From positions 70,043,190-70,107,189 of the forward strand of contig NC_066317.1 of assembly GCF_022539315.1 (NCBI RefSeq): a stretch of 64,000 nt of DNA, read 5' to 3'. Positions 44,662-55,550 of the stretch are shown piece after piece. The notes under the pieces were generated by a model. It worked only from the letters and a program-made list of their open reading frames with translations. It was not told where the DNA came from and made no database searches. Position 1 is the stretch's first letter. Every line of letters starts with the position of its first letter. A program made the translations under genes and the position numbers. Origin of the DNA: Serinus canaria (lineage: Eukaryota; Chordata; Aves; Passeriformes; Fringillidae).

Positions 44662-44905
44662 TAATAATATAACCATTGATAATATCATCACATCATATTA
44701 TATAATAATATGATAACTATGGGTAACAATCTTATAATTATTATACTCTTATAATCATCATTATTATAATGGATAACATTTATTACTGCTATTATATACT
44801 AAATAATTCTAATATTAATTCTAATAATAATAATAATAATAATAATAATGATAATAATAAATAAGATAATAATAACAATAGTAATGTAATTATACCTGGA
44901 AACTA
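44335..44905. repeat. compound ATT/AAT/CAT microsatellite
   Basis: About 18 ATT units (44337-44391), then AAT, CAT and mixed units, and a second AAT block of about 20 units (44600-44660), then degenerate TTAT/AAT. The ATT and AAT blocks are reverse complements and could pair. Ile- or Asn-only frames are artefacts. Confidence 0.96.
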
Positions 44906-45746
44906 ATAATATTATTAATATTTCCTTCCAGGATCACTGGGAATCTCCCATTCCACCAGTGGATATTGGCTCCTGCTCCAGCAGATATGATGGGATTTGG
45001 CCTCTGCTCCTCTTTAAATCCCTGGAAAACACAGTGTCCAACCCCTCGTGCTTTCCTGGGATTTTCCAGGCCCCATTTCCGGTGAATTTTTTTTTTTTTT
45101 TCCTCCAAGAGGTAAAATTCCTTCTAAATTCCCCAATTTTTCCAAATTCACCAATTTTTCTTAAGGAAAAAAGTGGGAAAATGTGTTGATGTTTTCCATG
45201 GACTTGCCCTTGTTTGGAGCAGGGAGAGCTCTGGAGTAAGCTGGAATTTTGGGAGGGCAAATTTTAACAGGAAAAATGAGAAATAGAGCTGGAATTTTGA
45301 ACAGAAGGAATCCTCACAATCCCAGCTCAGCTTTTCCAGGGAATTGGGATTGAGGTCCTACACCTTCATCCGAATTCTCTGGGATGAATTCAGGGTTCTC
45401 CTTTGGAATGACCCAGGAAAATTCATCCTTGGAGACTTTGTTCCAAGCCTTTGACTCCATGAGGAAATCTGGGATACAGACAGTGCTGGAAGCAACTTCC
45501 AGAGGGAAAAGAGATGGGATTTGGCTGAAGATTCCAGAGGGATTCTGGTTTCAGCTCAGTAAGACTTGATTGGAATTCCTTCATTTCCAGTCCCAAAATC
45601 TCCCAGAAAGGAAAAACTTCCATTCACTTCCAAGCCCTGGCCTGTTCCCAGAATTCCAGGGTTTTGATGATTCTGTATTCCATGACTTCATCCTGCTCCT
45701 AAAACCTGGAGAGTTTTGCTGTTTTCCTGCCAATCCCAGCCTTCAA
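44906..45746. other. no gene seen
   Basis: Unassigned sequence with a 15-base T tract near 45088. No exon or known element was recognised. Confidence 0.45.
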
Positions 45747-45912
45747 TCCCATCCCATTCCCACCCCATCCATGGGCAGGGACACCTCCCACTATCCCAGG
45801 TGGATCCAACCTGGCCTTGGACACTGCCAGGGATCCAGGGGCAGCCACAGCAAATCTGGGAATTCCAGCCCCTCTCCACCTTCCCCGCCAGGAATTCCCT
45901 CCCAAGATCCAA
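45747..45912 (-). mobile_element. CR1 copy, antisense, short
   Basis: CCATGGGCAGGGACACCTCC, CACTATCCCAGGTGGATCC, the CAGCAAATCTGGGAATTCC block and CCGCCAGGAATTCCCTCCC. It ends early at the Ile/Leu-poor CAAGATCCAA motif, so strongly 5'-truncated. Confidence 0.88.
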
Positions 45913-46454
45913 TTGATTGTACAGAATTCCATCCTCCACATCCCAAATCCATGGAAGGGATGGAATTTTCCTGCTCAGCTCCCTGATGCCAGGGGACAGA
46001 GCCCCTGGATCCCACTTGGAATTCGGACAGGATTTGGAATCCACCCCTCCGTGTTAAAAACCGACGTTAGAACAACAAATCCAATCCTTTCCTCATCTCT
46101 AATTCCTGGGATTCCATGGGCCCTCCTTGTCTAAACTCCTTGGGAAAACATCCAGGGCACGGCCCCGGCCGCGCTTCCGAAGGAATGTGTGGGATTATGT
46201 CGGATAGCTCCGGGCGAGCCGAGATCAAAGGTGTCGGGTTGCAGGTTCAACAAATCCTAACGGGATGTGACAGCCAGGTCATTCCATGGGTCTGAGCTGC
46301 CAGGATGGATTGGAGGAGATCTCTGATTCCAGCAGGTTATCCCGGGATGAGGACGGAGGATGCTGCTGTGTGCTGTCCTTAGGGAATGTTGGAAAGAGAA
46401 GAAACGGGAAGGGAATTCGGGATGGAGCCGGGAAGGTGAATCAGACAGGAATTT
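45913..46454. other. no gene seen; small CpG patch
   Basis: 46150-46265 contains GGCCCCGGCCGCGC and CCGGGCGAGCCGAG. GAGATCAAAGG fits a TCF/LEF core. It has no tRNA B box despite a GGTTCAA word. Confidence 0.35.
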
Positions 46455-46852
46455 TGATATTTGGAGAAGGGATGGGTTGGAAAAGGGATTGGAAGAGGGA
46501 TGGATTGGAAAAGGAATTGGTTAGAAGAAGGATGGATTGGAAGAGGCATGGATTGGGAAAGGGATCAGTTAGAAGAGGGATGGATTGGAAGAGGAATCGG
46601 AGCAGGGATGGATTGGAAGAGGGATGGATTGGAAGAGGGATTGGAGGAGGAATGGATTAGAAGAGGGATGGATTGGAAGAGGGATGGATGGATTGGAAGA
46701 GGGATGGATTGGAAGAGGGATTGGAAGAGGGATGGATTGGAGGAAGGACGGATTGGAGGAAGGACGGATTGGAGGAAGGACGGATTGGAGGAAGGACGGA
46801 TTGGAGGAAGGACGGATTGGCGGAAGGACGGATTGGCGGAAGGAATCTTTTC
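46455..46852. repeat. two-stage purine-rich array: GATTGGAAGAGGGATG then 16-bp GGAAGGACGGATTGGA
   Basis: 46455-46737 has about 17-bp GATTGGAAGAGGGATG units in varied register. 46738-46852 has seven near-perfect 16-bp units, GGAAGGACGGATTGGA, with two bearing GGCGGAAGG. The 16-bp stage is a newer homogenised derivative. Trp/Arg/Gly/Glu frames are artefacts. Confidence 0.95.
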
Positions 46853-48136
46853 CAGTGCTTCATGTCCGGAAAAGTGACACTTCCACTCTCAGTGACAGGG
46901 CCCAATTTAGGTCCAAACATTAAAATTAAAATCATCACTTAATAATCACTTAAAATTTAAATTAAATCATCTAAACTTTTTCTACCCTGGAAATATTTTA
47001 TTGTCCACTGCTGTATCCAAAAATCCGAGGGATACGGTGGACAAACTGGAATCTTTGGAGTGTTTGCAAGGAATAACAATTTTATTCCCACACCTCCAAG
47101 ACGCCACCCTGAACCAGCAGGGAAGGATTTGGGATGTTGTGGATGAGGGTGGACCGGACCCAGCCCAGGACCCCCCATGCCCTGGGCTGATCCGTGGAAG
47201 TTTTTCCCAGGAATACCCAAACCATTGTTCCCAACACCAAATCCAGCCCAAATCCCAAACAAATTCCAGCTCCTGGGAGGAAAATTAAATCCAGCCCAAA
47301 CCCCATTTTTGTGGGTCAGGAAAAGGTATTGGGATGTTCAAAAATCCCAAATGATGGAATTTATCCTATTTGATGCCACCATGGAGTCTTCCAAGGGAAA
47401 AAAGCCATGGAGAGGATGATCCAAATCCAGGATTTTGGCTCACGGCAGCTGAGGAGCCAAAACCATCACCCAGCATTCCAAAATCCGATGGGAAGCTGTT
47501 GATTTGTGAGGAAAACAAGCCAGGAATGAGATTCCCAGCAGTTTCCCAGCTCCAGGATTCTCTTTTTGAGGGGAAAAGGTCACCAAAGGTGAATTTATCC
47601 AAAAGGTGAGTCAGGACTGGAAAGAATTCCAAGAGGAAATAATCTCATGGATCAAGGCAGCTGCTGATAGTCAGGAGCTTGGATCCCTAAAAACCAACAA
47701 CTCACGGATCCAGCTCCGGCTCCTCAGCTCCCTCTTTTTTTTCCACCTTTCCTTCCAGATGTGAGGAAAATCCAGCAGAGCAGCAAAGATATCCTGGTGC
47801 TTTGGGAATTTAATTCCTCAGGTAAACAAAGCCATCCCCTGGGATTAAATGGAATGAGCTGGTGAGAAATCCTGGGATTCCTCAAGGTTTTGACAGCCCC
47901 TTATCTCTGGCGGGATGTGGAGCGGCTGCCGCGGCAGGTGGACAAAAGCAGGAAAGGAGTTGGCCGGAAAAATGGAAAGATCAAAAAAAAAATCCAGACA
48001 ATTCCGGAAAAAATAGGGGAGGAAAGGATAAGGAGGACGCGGAGAGGGCAACGGAGGGAAGTGAGAAATAGAGAAGCTGTTTTGGACTTGGAATTTTCCT
48101 CTGTGGTTCCAAAAAACTCGTGGCCAAGAGCCAGAC
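46853..48136. other. no gene seen
   Basis: Unassigned, including an AT-rich patch at 46920-46980. No exon was recognised. Confidence 0.45.
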
Positions 48137-48472
48137 TTGAGGAATGACCTCATTGAGGCCTTCCAGGACCTGAGGAGGAGCAGGGAAAGGAGAGAGAGGG
48201 AATTTTAGGTGGGATGGAGGGACAGGAGCCAGGGAATGGCTGCCACTGGGAAAGGGGAGATTGGGCTGGGATCTTGGCAAGGAATTGCTGTCTGGGAGGG
48301 TGGGCAGGGGCTGGGCTGGAATTCCCAGATTTGCTGTGGCTGCCCCTGGATCCCTGGCAGTGCCCAAAGACAGGATGGATCCACCTGGGACAGTGGGAGG
48401 TGTCCCGTGCCCATGGAATGGGATGAGTTTCAGGTCCCTTTCCCACCCGAAGCATTCCATGATTCCATGGTT
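48137..48472 (+). mobile_element. CR1 copy, sense, with extra upstream sequence
   Basis: Begins GGAATGACCTCATTGAGGCC and TTCCAGGACCTGAGGAGG, the part of CR1 upstream of the usual block (GACCTCATTGAGGCCTTCCA is typical of CR1). It then runs through the body to GCATTCCATGATTCCATGG. Confidence 0.9.
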
Positions 48473-48994
48473 TTCTTCCCTGTGGTGAGCAGTGCCAGAG
48501 GAGCCCGGAGCAGTTTGAGAGATGTTTCCACACAAACATTTCTGGAGCGGTTTTAAAGCCAAGCCAACCTTTTCCCGGCTTTTGGAATCGCTTTGAACTT
48601 TGGGAGCCACTTTGGAGCACCAGAACCGCAGCGATTCCGGAGCTCCACACAAAACTGGGTGAAGACGAATCCCAAAAAAAGCTTTTTTGGAGGAAAACCA
48701 GCTCCGTGTGCCCAGCAGTTTGGGAAGGAAGGAGCTGCCAGCCAGACCTGGAGAGGAGGATCTGATCCAGGGAAGAGCAGCTGGGATTCCATGGAAATAA
48801 CTCAGCCCCATCCCCAGGTGACAAAACAGCTGAATTCCAGCCCAGCTGATCCCAGAGCAGGGAATAAATCTGGGAAGTTCTCACTCCCTTCTTTCTGTGC
48901 TGGGGGTGCAGCTGAGCCTGAAAAAAAGGAGGATTTTTTGGCAGGAAAGAAACTTTTTCCCATTTTTTTTTTGCGGTTGGGAAGAAGCCAAAGG
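48473..48994. other. no gene seen
   Basis: Unassigned. The minus frames of 240-276 codons here are mixtures of this sequence and the CR1 body. Confidence 0.4.
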
Positions 48995-49261
48995 CTGAAC
49001 ATCCCCATCCACAGCAGAGCCGGAGCAGAAGGAGAGCGGGAAAAGGAAGGAAAAGGCAGAAGGGAAGGAAAGGAGACCCAGGAAAAAAATGAAATCAAAT
49101 CTGTGAGGTGTGGAAAGGGAGAGAAAAGTGGTGGGGGAGGAACTGAAAGAGGGAGAAGATGGGAAGGGAAGGGAAAGGAGAAGGAGACTCTGGAAAAAAA
49201 CTGGGGGATGGGAAAGGGAAAGAAAAGGAGAGGGAAGAAAATGGAAGGGGAGATGTGAAGG
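48995..49261. repeat. purine-rich low-complexity tract
   Basis: GGGAAAAGGAAGGAAAAGG-type irregular repeats with very few pyrimidines. It grades into the next array. Confidence 0.85.
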
Positions 49262-49612
49262 AAGAAAGGGAATTGTGGAAAAAAGGGGGAGAAACCGGTC
49301 TGGGAATTGTGATAGGAAAAATTGGGAGAAACCAGTTTGGGAATTGTGACAGGGGAAAGAGGGAGAAGCTGGTTTGGGAACTGTGATAGGGAAAAGGGGG
49401 AGAAGCCGGTTTGGGAATTGTGGGAAGTGGAAAAGGGGGGAGCAGAAGGCTTGGGAATTGTGAGAGTGAAAAGAGGGAGCAGCCTGTTTGGGAATTTTGG
49501 GCAGGAAAAAGGGGGGAATAACTGATTTGGGAATTGTGGGCAGTAAAAACGGGGAGCAGCAGGATTGGGAATTGTGACAGGAAAAAGGGGAAGCAGCCAG
49601 TTTGGGTAAGAT
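49262..49612. repeat. 37-40-bp tandem array, nine units
   Basis: Each unit contains a purine run (AAAAGGGGGAGAAG), a (C/A)C(G/A)GTTTGGGAATTGTG core and a short linker (ATAGG, ACAGG, GGAAGTGG). Spacing varies by a few bases. The 378-codon minus frame crosses this array and is spurious. Confidence 0.93.
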
Positions 49613-51154
49613 GTGAGGTTTCCAAACAGGAATTTCTCCCCAAAAATGGAGAAGGGCACAGGGAAGAAAGCGGGAAGAGGGAGCGAGGAATCACAGAATC
49701 CTTTAAAAACCCTGGAAAATCATCAGAACTGGGGAGAGCTGGATCCTTCACCTCCTTGGGAATGAGGAGCAGCTCCCTGGAGGTTTTCCTTCCCAAACCC
49801 TTTTTCCTCACAGCATTCCCGGCTCTGCTCCAGAGGATCCCGATCCCAACCCTTCCCTGCCATCCACGTGGAGCTGTTTGGAGAGCAAACAATTCCTGAG
49901 CTCCGCTGCCCCGCCGGCGGCCCCCGGCCCTGCTGCCCACACGTGGGAGGGCCCCCGGGAATTCCTTCCCAATCAATCCCATTTGGGATCGTGTCCTTTG
50001 GCTGCCCCGGAGTGACCCCAGGAGCTGTGGAACAAAACTCTTCTCTTCCCATCTTTTCCACAGATTTGCTCCAAGGAGAAGGGAAACGTGGAAAAAATGT
50101 CCGGGAGAGGCTGGAGAGGCCTGTCCCAAAAAAAATCCAAACCCCCACTGGAATATTTCACTTCCCCTGGGGTCAGCATCCAAGTGGGAAGAATGTTCCT
50201 GCTGGGATAATTTCCAGCTTGGAAAAGCCATTATTTATAGGACACAAACATCCAAAGGAGATTTTGTTTGTTCTTTCCAGATGTCCTCCAAATCCAGCCG
50301 GGAAAGGGATGCTCAGGGCACTGGAGGGGATGGGAATTTGTGGGAAGAGCAAAGGGAAAGGTTTTTTTATCTGGGATTTGACCCTGGAAGAGACCACAGA
50401 GGTGGAAAAGGTTTTTCCATACAGGTGAAACCAATCCCTGCTCCTCACAGCTCCCTGGAAAAAGGCTTTTCCTAGATTTTTTATCTTCCAGGAGCTGGAT
50501 AAAACCAGACCTCCAGGAAAGCTTGGAAATCTCCAGGTGAGGAGATTCCTCTGTTTTCCTCTCCGGGTCCTTCCCATCTTGGGAAAAAGATGAAAGTTGA
50601 GGGATAAACTCCCTTTGTTCCTGTGCCTTGCCTTGGAAAATTCCTCCCTCTGTCGTGGGAGGTGGAAATTCCTCATGGAAAACTGCTCTTTCTTCATGGA
50701 AAATGAGTTTGGAGCAAGGTGACACTGCAGGATCTTGGAATTAGGGGGGAATCACTCAGGACCAGCTTCGACATTCCCAAGTTTCCACGGCTGCTCGCTG
50801 GGATATTTCCAGCCTTTTTCCCATGCCAAAGCCTTTGCTGGTGCCAATTCCAGTTCCTGGAGCCAATTCCAGTTCCAAAACCTGGAGCTGAGCCAGAGGT
50901 TACAAACTTTAGGGAGAAACCGGCTCCAAAAGTTCTGCTAAATCTCTGGATCAGTTGGAATCCTGCAGGATTCCTGTGGCTGGAGGGAAACTCTTCCCAG
51001 AGGGCCAAGGAAAAGCCTCCCATTGAAATTCCAAGGTGGAAAAAGCAGAAATTTGGGAGCGGTTTTTTTATTTAAAAATCAAATTTTAATTCTGGTTTCT
51101 GGGTCCGATTCCCGAATCTGGCGCAGATTCCACCAAAATTTGCATTTCCATAAG
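49613..51154. other. no gene seen
   Basis: GC-rich part at 49890-49960 (CCGCCGGCGGCCCCCGGCC). The remainder is the usual composition. The longest frames (160-186 codons) are unrecognised. Confidence 0.4.
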
Positions 51155-51480
51155 AGTTAAATAATCCTGGAATTGTTACATTTGTGCAAAGACTCCAAAA
51201 TCATCAAATCCAACCCAATTCCCACCACACTCACCACCAATCTGTCCTCAAATGCCACATCCATAAATTCTTTGGACAATTCCAGGGGTTTGGATTCCAC
51301 CACTGCCCTGGGCATCCCATTCCAATCCCTGACAGTCGCTCCCATGGATAAATTTTTCCCTAATGTTTATTCCTTTACTGACCATCCCATGGTGTTATCC
51401 CAGGAAAAACAGGCTTGGCTTTATCCCTTTCCTGCAGAAATAACTCTTAGATTGTCCCCTTTTTCCTGGCTGAGATAGTT
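51155..51480 (-). mobile_element. old CR1, antisense
   Basis: ATCATCAAATCCAACCCAAT, CACCACACTCACCACC, GTCCTCAAATGCCACATCC, TTGGACAATTCCAGGGG, CCACCACTGCCCTGGGC and CCATTCCAATCCCTGAC are in the order of the classic avian CR1 3' end. Diverged, so old. Confidence 0.85.
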
Positions 51481-51587
51481 CCCCCATCCCAAGGAATTCC
51501 AGGGGGTAAAGATTCCAATCCAAGAGAAATCCAAATAATTGGATTTTTACCAGAAATCTCTTCCCTGAAAGATTTTTTTTTTTTCCA

Positions 51588-51792
51588 GGAGAAGCTTGAG
51601 GTGGATATCAGCAGGAATTTCCTCATGGAAAGGGCGGTCAGAGATTGGAATTACCCAGGGAAATTTGGATTCCCCATCCCTGGAGGTGTCCAAGGAACTC
51701 CTGGATGTGGCACTCACTGCCAAGGGAGGGAGTTAGGGATTAGGCACAGCTTTGGATGATCCTGGAATTCCAACCTCAGTGATCCCAGAATT
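51588..51792 (+). mobile_element. old CR1, sense
   Basis: GCTTGAGGTGGATATCAGCA, GGAATTTCCTCATGGAAAGG, GCGGTCAGAGATTGGAATTA, CCCATCCCTGGAGGTGTCC, CTCCTGGATGTGGCACTCAC and a decayed end GATGATCCTGGAATTCC. Confidence 0.85.
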
Positions 51793-51854
51793 CCACGCCA
51801 GTGCTGAGTCCAGGTGTGGCTGTCCCATCTGACACCTGTCCCAGAGTTTAAACT

Positions 51855-51910
51855 CCTGCTTTAAGCTGGATTTTAAGGAAAATCCCTTCATGGAAAGGGT
51901 TGTCCATCCC
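51855..51910 (+). mobile_element. old CR1 remnant, sense
   Basis: TTTAAGCTGGATTTTAAGGA, AAATCCCTTCATGGAAAGGG, TTGTCC match the same CR1 region as 51595-51640. Short and diverged. Confidence 0.55.
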
Positions 51911-52629
51911 TGTCCAGATCCCAAAGACAGCACCTCCCGAGTATCCCAAGGATTTATCCCGGCTCCAAGGGATTTGTTGGTTCCTCACATCCCATGGGAA
52001 GATCTCCTCCTCCCACACAGGAGGAAAAATCTGCCGCCTCCACCTTTTCCTTCCTCTTCCCAAGGCCCACAAAAATCCTGGGAATCACCCGAGCCAACCC
52101 AACTCCTGCCACCTTCTCCCTTTGTGGAATTCTTGTCCCGGCTGGGATGGAGAAATCAGAAAATTTCGGCTGCTCTGTGACCAAAAAATTCCTCCCTGGA
52201 GCCTTCGATCCTCCGGGAACATTCCCAATGAGCCAACGAGAGGAACCACAGGGAGCAGGCTGGAAAATTCCCCCCGGATTTGGTGTTTCACTCATTCCCG
52301 GCCACTTCAAAGGCCACATCCCCAAGGAATTGTTCTGGCCATGGTCTTGGTGGCCCCGCTCCGGTTGGGAAACGTTCATTCCGGAGGAAACCTGGATGCA
52401 CTGGGATAACTCCTGACTCAACTTTCCGGAAGCCAATAAGTCTTTTTTTCCCGGTAATCTGAGGGATGTGGGAATTTTTTGGTCCCTGAATGGCAGCGCT
52501 GTCAGCAATTCCTTAGAGGAGCTGAGCAGTGCAGGGAATGTTTGATTTTCCTGGAGAGTTCCGGCTTTGCTGAGCAGATTCAGTATTTATCCATGTGAAA
52601 GCTGTTTTATATGAACACAGGAAAAACAT
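51911..52629. other. no gene seen
   Basis: Unassigned. Overlapping frames of 140-184 codons on both strands carry no recognisable motif. Confidence 0.4.
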
Positions 52630-53030
52630 GGGATCATGGAATGGTTTGGGTGGGAAAGGACCTTAAATCCAATCCCATTCCCAACCCCATCCATGGCAGG
52701 GACACCTCCCACTGTCCCAGGTGGATCCAAGCCCCAGTGTCCAACCTGGCCTTGGGCACTGCCAGGGATCCAGGGGCAGCCCCAGCTGCTCTGGGAATTC
52801 CAGCCCAGCCCCTGCCCACCCTCCCAGACAGCAATTCCTTGCCCAGATCCCAGCCCAATCTCCCCTTTCCCAGTGGCAGCCATTCCCTGGCTCCTGTCCC
52901 TCTGTCCCTTGTCCCCAGTCCCTCTCCAGCTCTCCTGGAGCCCCTCCAGGGACTCTGAAGATCCCCTGGATTTTTCCCTTCTCCAGGGGAACATTCCCAG
53001 TTCTCCCAGCCTGGCTCCAGAGCAGAGAGG
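52630..53030 (-). mobile_element. CR1 copy, antisense (3' part of a dimer)
   Basis: GGGATCATGGAATGGTTTGG, GGGAAAGGACCTTAAATCC, CACCTCCCACTGTCCCAGG, full body, CTGGCTCCAGAGCAGAGAGG at the junction. Confidence 0.93.
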
Positions 53031-53168
53031 TTCCAGAATCCCGGAATGGTTTGGGTTGGAAGTGACCTTCAATCCCATCCCATCCCACTCCATCCATGGC
53101 AGGGACAGCTCCCACTATCCCAGGTGGATCCAGACCCCAGTGTCCAACCTGGCCTTGGACACTTCCAG
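53031..53168 (-). mobile_element. CR1 3' end, antisense (5' part of a dimer)
   Basis: CCAGAATCCCGGAATGGTTT, GGGTTGGAAGTGACCTTC, CAGCTCCCACTATCCCAGG, CCAACCTGGCCTTGGACAC. Confidence 0.87.
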
Positions 53169-53974
53169 GGATGAGGAATTCACAGTCACTCTGGAAAAGC
53201 CCTCAAACCCCTTATTCCCACTTTTCCACACTCTGTGGATTTTCACACACAGCTCCTTCCCGGAACTGTCATTCCCTCTCCTGTCCCAAATCCATCACAG
53301 AGCTTCCATGAAGTGCTGAGCGGTGGCAGGACCCAAAGGAGCCATCCTTCTTTTTTTTTTGCCATATTCCCAGAGATTTTTTGGCTGTGTCCTCAGAAAA
53401 CGTGGAATTATTTCCTCATCTCGCAGGAGAGGTCAGGACCAAGCCGACATCAATGTTTCGGGAACGGTTCCTGCCAGCCTCGGCAGCGGGAAAAGCCACC
53501 AGAACATTCCAAACCCCAGCTCTTTCCCAAGTCCTCCTCCGGCTACAAACACCAAAGCCAAACATCCCAGATTTTAAGTGCCACTGGAATCGGTGGCACC
53601 CCCAGCCAGGCTCCCGAATTGTTTGTGCATTCCCTGAAATAATTTTGGGTGTAGCAATCCCAGCGGGGGGGTCGGGAGCCGGCTCAGGCTGGGTCTGGTT
53701 GGGATCAGGCCACGCCGCTGTGAAGGGAATTACTTGGAAGTGCAGCCCTACGGATGGAATCCATCAAATCCGTCTGGACTTCAGCTCTTGGGGATGCTCC
53801 ACTGGTCTTTTCATTCCAGAGGAATTTGTGGCCTCGCTCTCTTCAGGCTCCTTTGAAGCTTTTCCGAGTCTGGCTTGGGGACGAGGGATTTTCCGGAGGT
53901 GACAAATGGGAGCAAAGAGTTCTTCGGGTGGGATTGGGAAAGGGTTTCACCCTCGGAAAGAAGGGAATTGAAAC
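53169..53974. other. no gene seen
   Basis: Contains CpG near 53420-53480 and 53655-53720. No exon was recognised. Confidence 0.4.
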
Positions 53975-54300
53975 AGGGACAGCTCCCACTGTCCCAGGTG
54001 GATCCAACCTGGCCTTGGACATTCCCAGGGATCCAGGGGCAGCCACAGCAAATCTGGGAATTCCAGCCCAGCCCCTGCCCACCCTCCCAGACAGCAATTC
54101 CTTGCCAAGATCCCAGCCCAATCTCCCCTTTCCCAGTGGCAGCCATTCCCTGGCTCCTGTCCCTCTGTCCCTTCTCCCCAGTCCCTCTCCAGCTCTCCTG
54201 GAGCCCCTTCAGGGACTCTGAGGATTCCCTGGAATTTTCCCTTCTCCAGGGGAACATTCCCAGCTCTCCCAGAGCAGAAGGACTCCAGAATCCCTGAATG
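53975..54300 (-). mobile_element. CR1 copy, antisense, 3' terminus missing
   Basis: Starts at GGGACAGCTCCCACTGTCCC without the GGTTTGGG end, runs through the body, and closes with CTCTCCCAGAGCAGAAGGAC then CCAGAATCCCTGAATGGG, a decayed form of the dimer junction. Confidence 0.88.
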
Positions 54301-55089
54301 GGAATTAAAGGAATCCAAAAGAAATCACCAAAAAGAGGGACACTGGAATGCTGTCACAGCTGGGGAAAAAGGGAACCTTTCCCCCTGGAGCTGAGCAGAA
54401 GCCGATGAGAACCAAATTCCTCTAGGCAAGGAATTTAAGGGATAAATGGTAGGGAAGGAAAAGGCCTGGATGTGCTGAGGGAGATTTTGTGGGGAAGAGC
54501 AGACGGGATAACTTGGGATGATCCAAGGTGGCCTGGACAGAGCATTCCAACCGCTGGAAAAACACCCGACCTCCTCCTTACCTTCAACACTCCACTCAAA
54601 CCAATTAATTTTCATTAATTAACAGAGCTTTGAGCTCAGTAATTCCCAGAAACAAAACATTCCTTTTGTCCATTTGGATTGAAAAAATGGGGGATTTCCT
54701 CTGGGAGCAACTGAAAATCCCACAGAGTTCCCTCCTTTCTTTCTCCACCTCCCATATTTATGCTGGAATTTTTTTTCCTTGGAGTTCCTTTTTTTTCCCT
54801 CCAGGAGCATCGTTTTCCTGTTTTCTCCAACAGGAAAAGGATGCTCCTGATCCATTAAACTCAGAATCCAGGGAATAAAATCCTTGGATTAAAACTTTTC
54901 CAAGCTGTTTGCAGGGAGCAATGACCACAACCCAGACAGGGGAGACAGAAGGATGAAAATTTGGGATGTGAATTCACCTGGAAAAAAGGGATTTGGGGTT
55001 GTTTCCCCATCTCATGCTGATTCCAGGTGGGAAAAATATTTGGGATTTGGTCCAGGTTTAAAACTTGAATTTGGAGATCGCAAAGCCCA
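54301..55089. other. no gene seen
   Basis: Unassigned. AT-richer near 54600-54620. No exon was recognised. Confidence 0.45.
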
Positions 55090-55550
55090 GCTCTTAAGCC
55101 AGGCCCAGGCAAGCCCAGAGCTGGGCTTTAGTTCCAAATCCATCCCTCGGAGAGAGGGAAACTGAGGCACAGCCAAGGATTCTTCCCAGTTTGGATCCAC
55201 ATCTGTGCCCAAAATTTGGAACAGCTTCTCCGAGGAGTTTGTTTGTTAAAATCCAAAATTTTCTGTAGCTTCCATTTGGATCCTTTCCAGGCCTGGAGTT
55301 TCATGGAAGAGCTCTTAAGCCAGGCCCAGGCAAGCTCAGGGCTGGGCTTTAGTTCCAAATCCATCCCTCGGAGAGAGGGAAACTGAGGAACAGCCAAAAA
55401 TCCTGCTGGATTCTTCCCAGTTTGGATCCACATCTGTGCCCAAAACTTTGGAGCGGCTTCTCCGAGGAGTTTGTTTGTTAAAATCCAAAATTTTCTGTAA
55501 CTTCCATTTGGATCTTTTCCAGGCCTGGACTTTGATGGGAAAGCTCCTTA
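55090..55550. repeat. tandem duplication, about 221-bp unit, two copies
   Basis: CTCTTAAGCCAGGCCCAGGC starts copies at 55091 and 55312. Both continue with GAGAGAGGGAAACTGAGG(C/A)A, CAGTTTGGATCCACATCTG, CTCCGAGGAGTTTGTTTG and CTTCCATTTGGATC. Copy two has an extra CAAAAATCCTGCTGGATT block. About 93-95% identical. Confidence 0.96.

Noticed and set aside
46200..46260. Possible tRNA (GGTTGCAGGTTCAACAAATCC)
   Set aside because: No proper B box (GGTTCGANTCC), no A box or cloverleaf could be laid out.
49095..50231. 378-codon minus frame
   Set aside because: Crosses the 37-40-bp array and purine tract; no recognisable domain.
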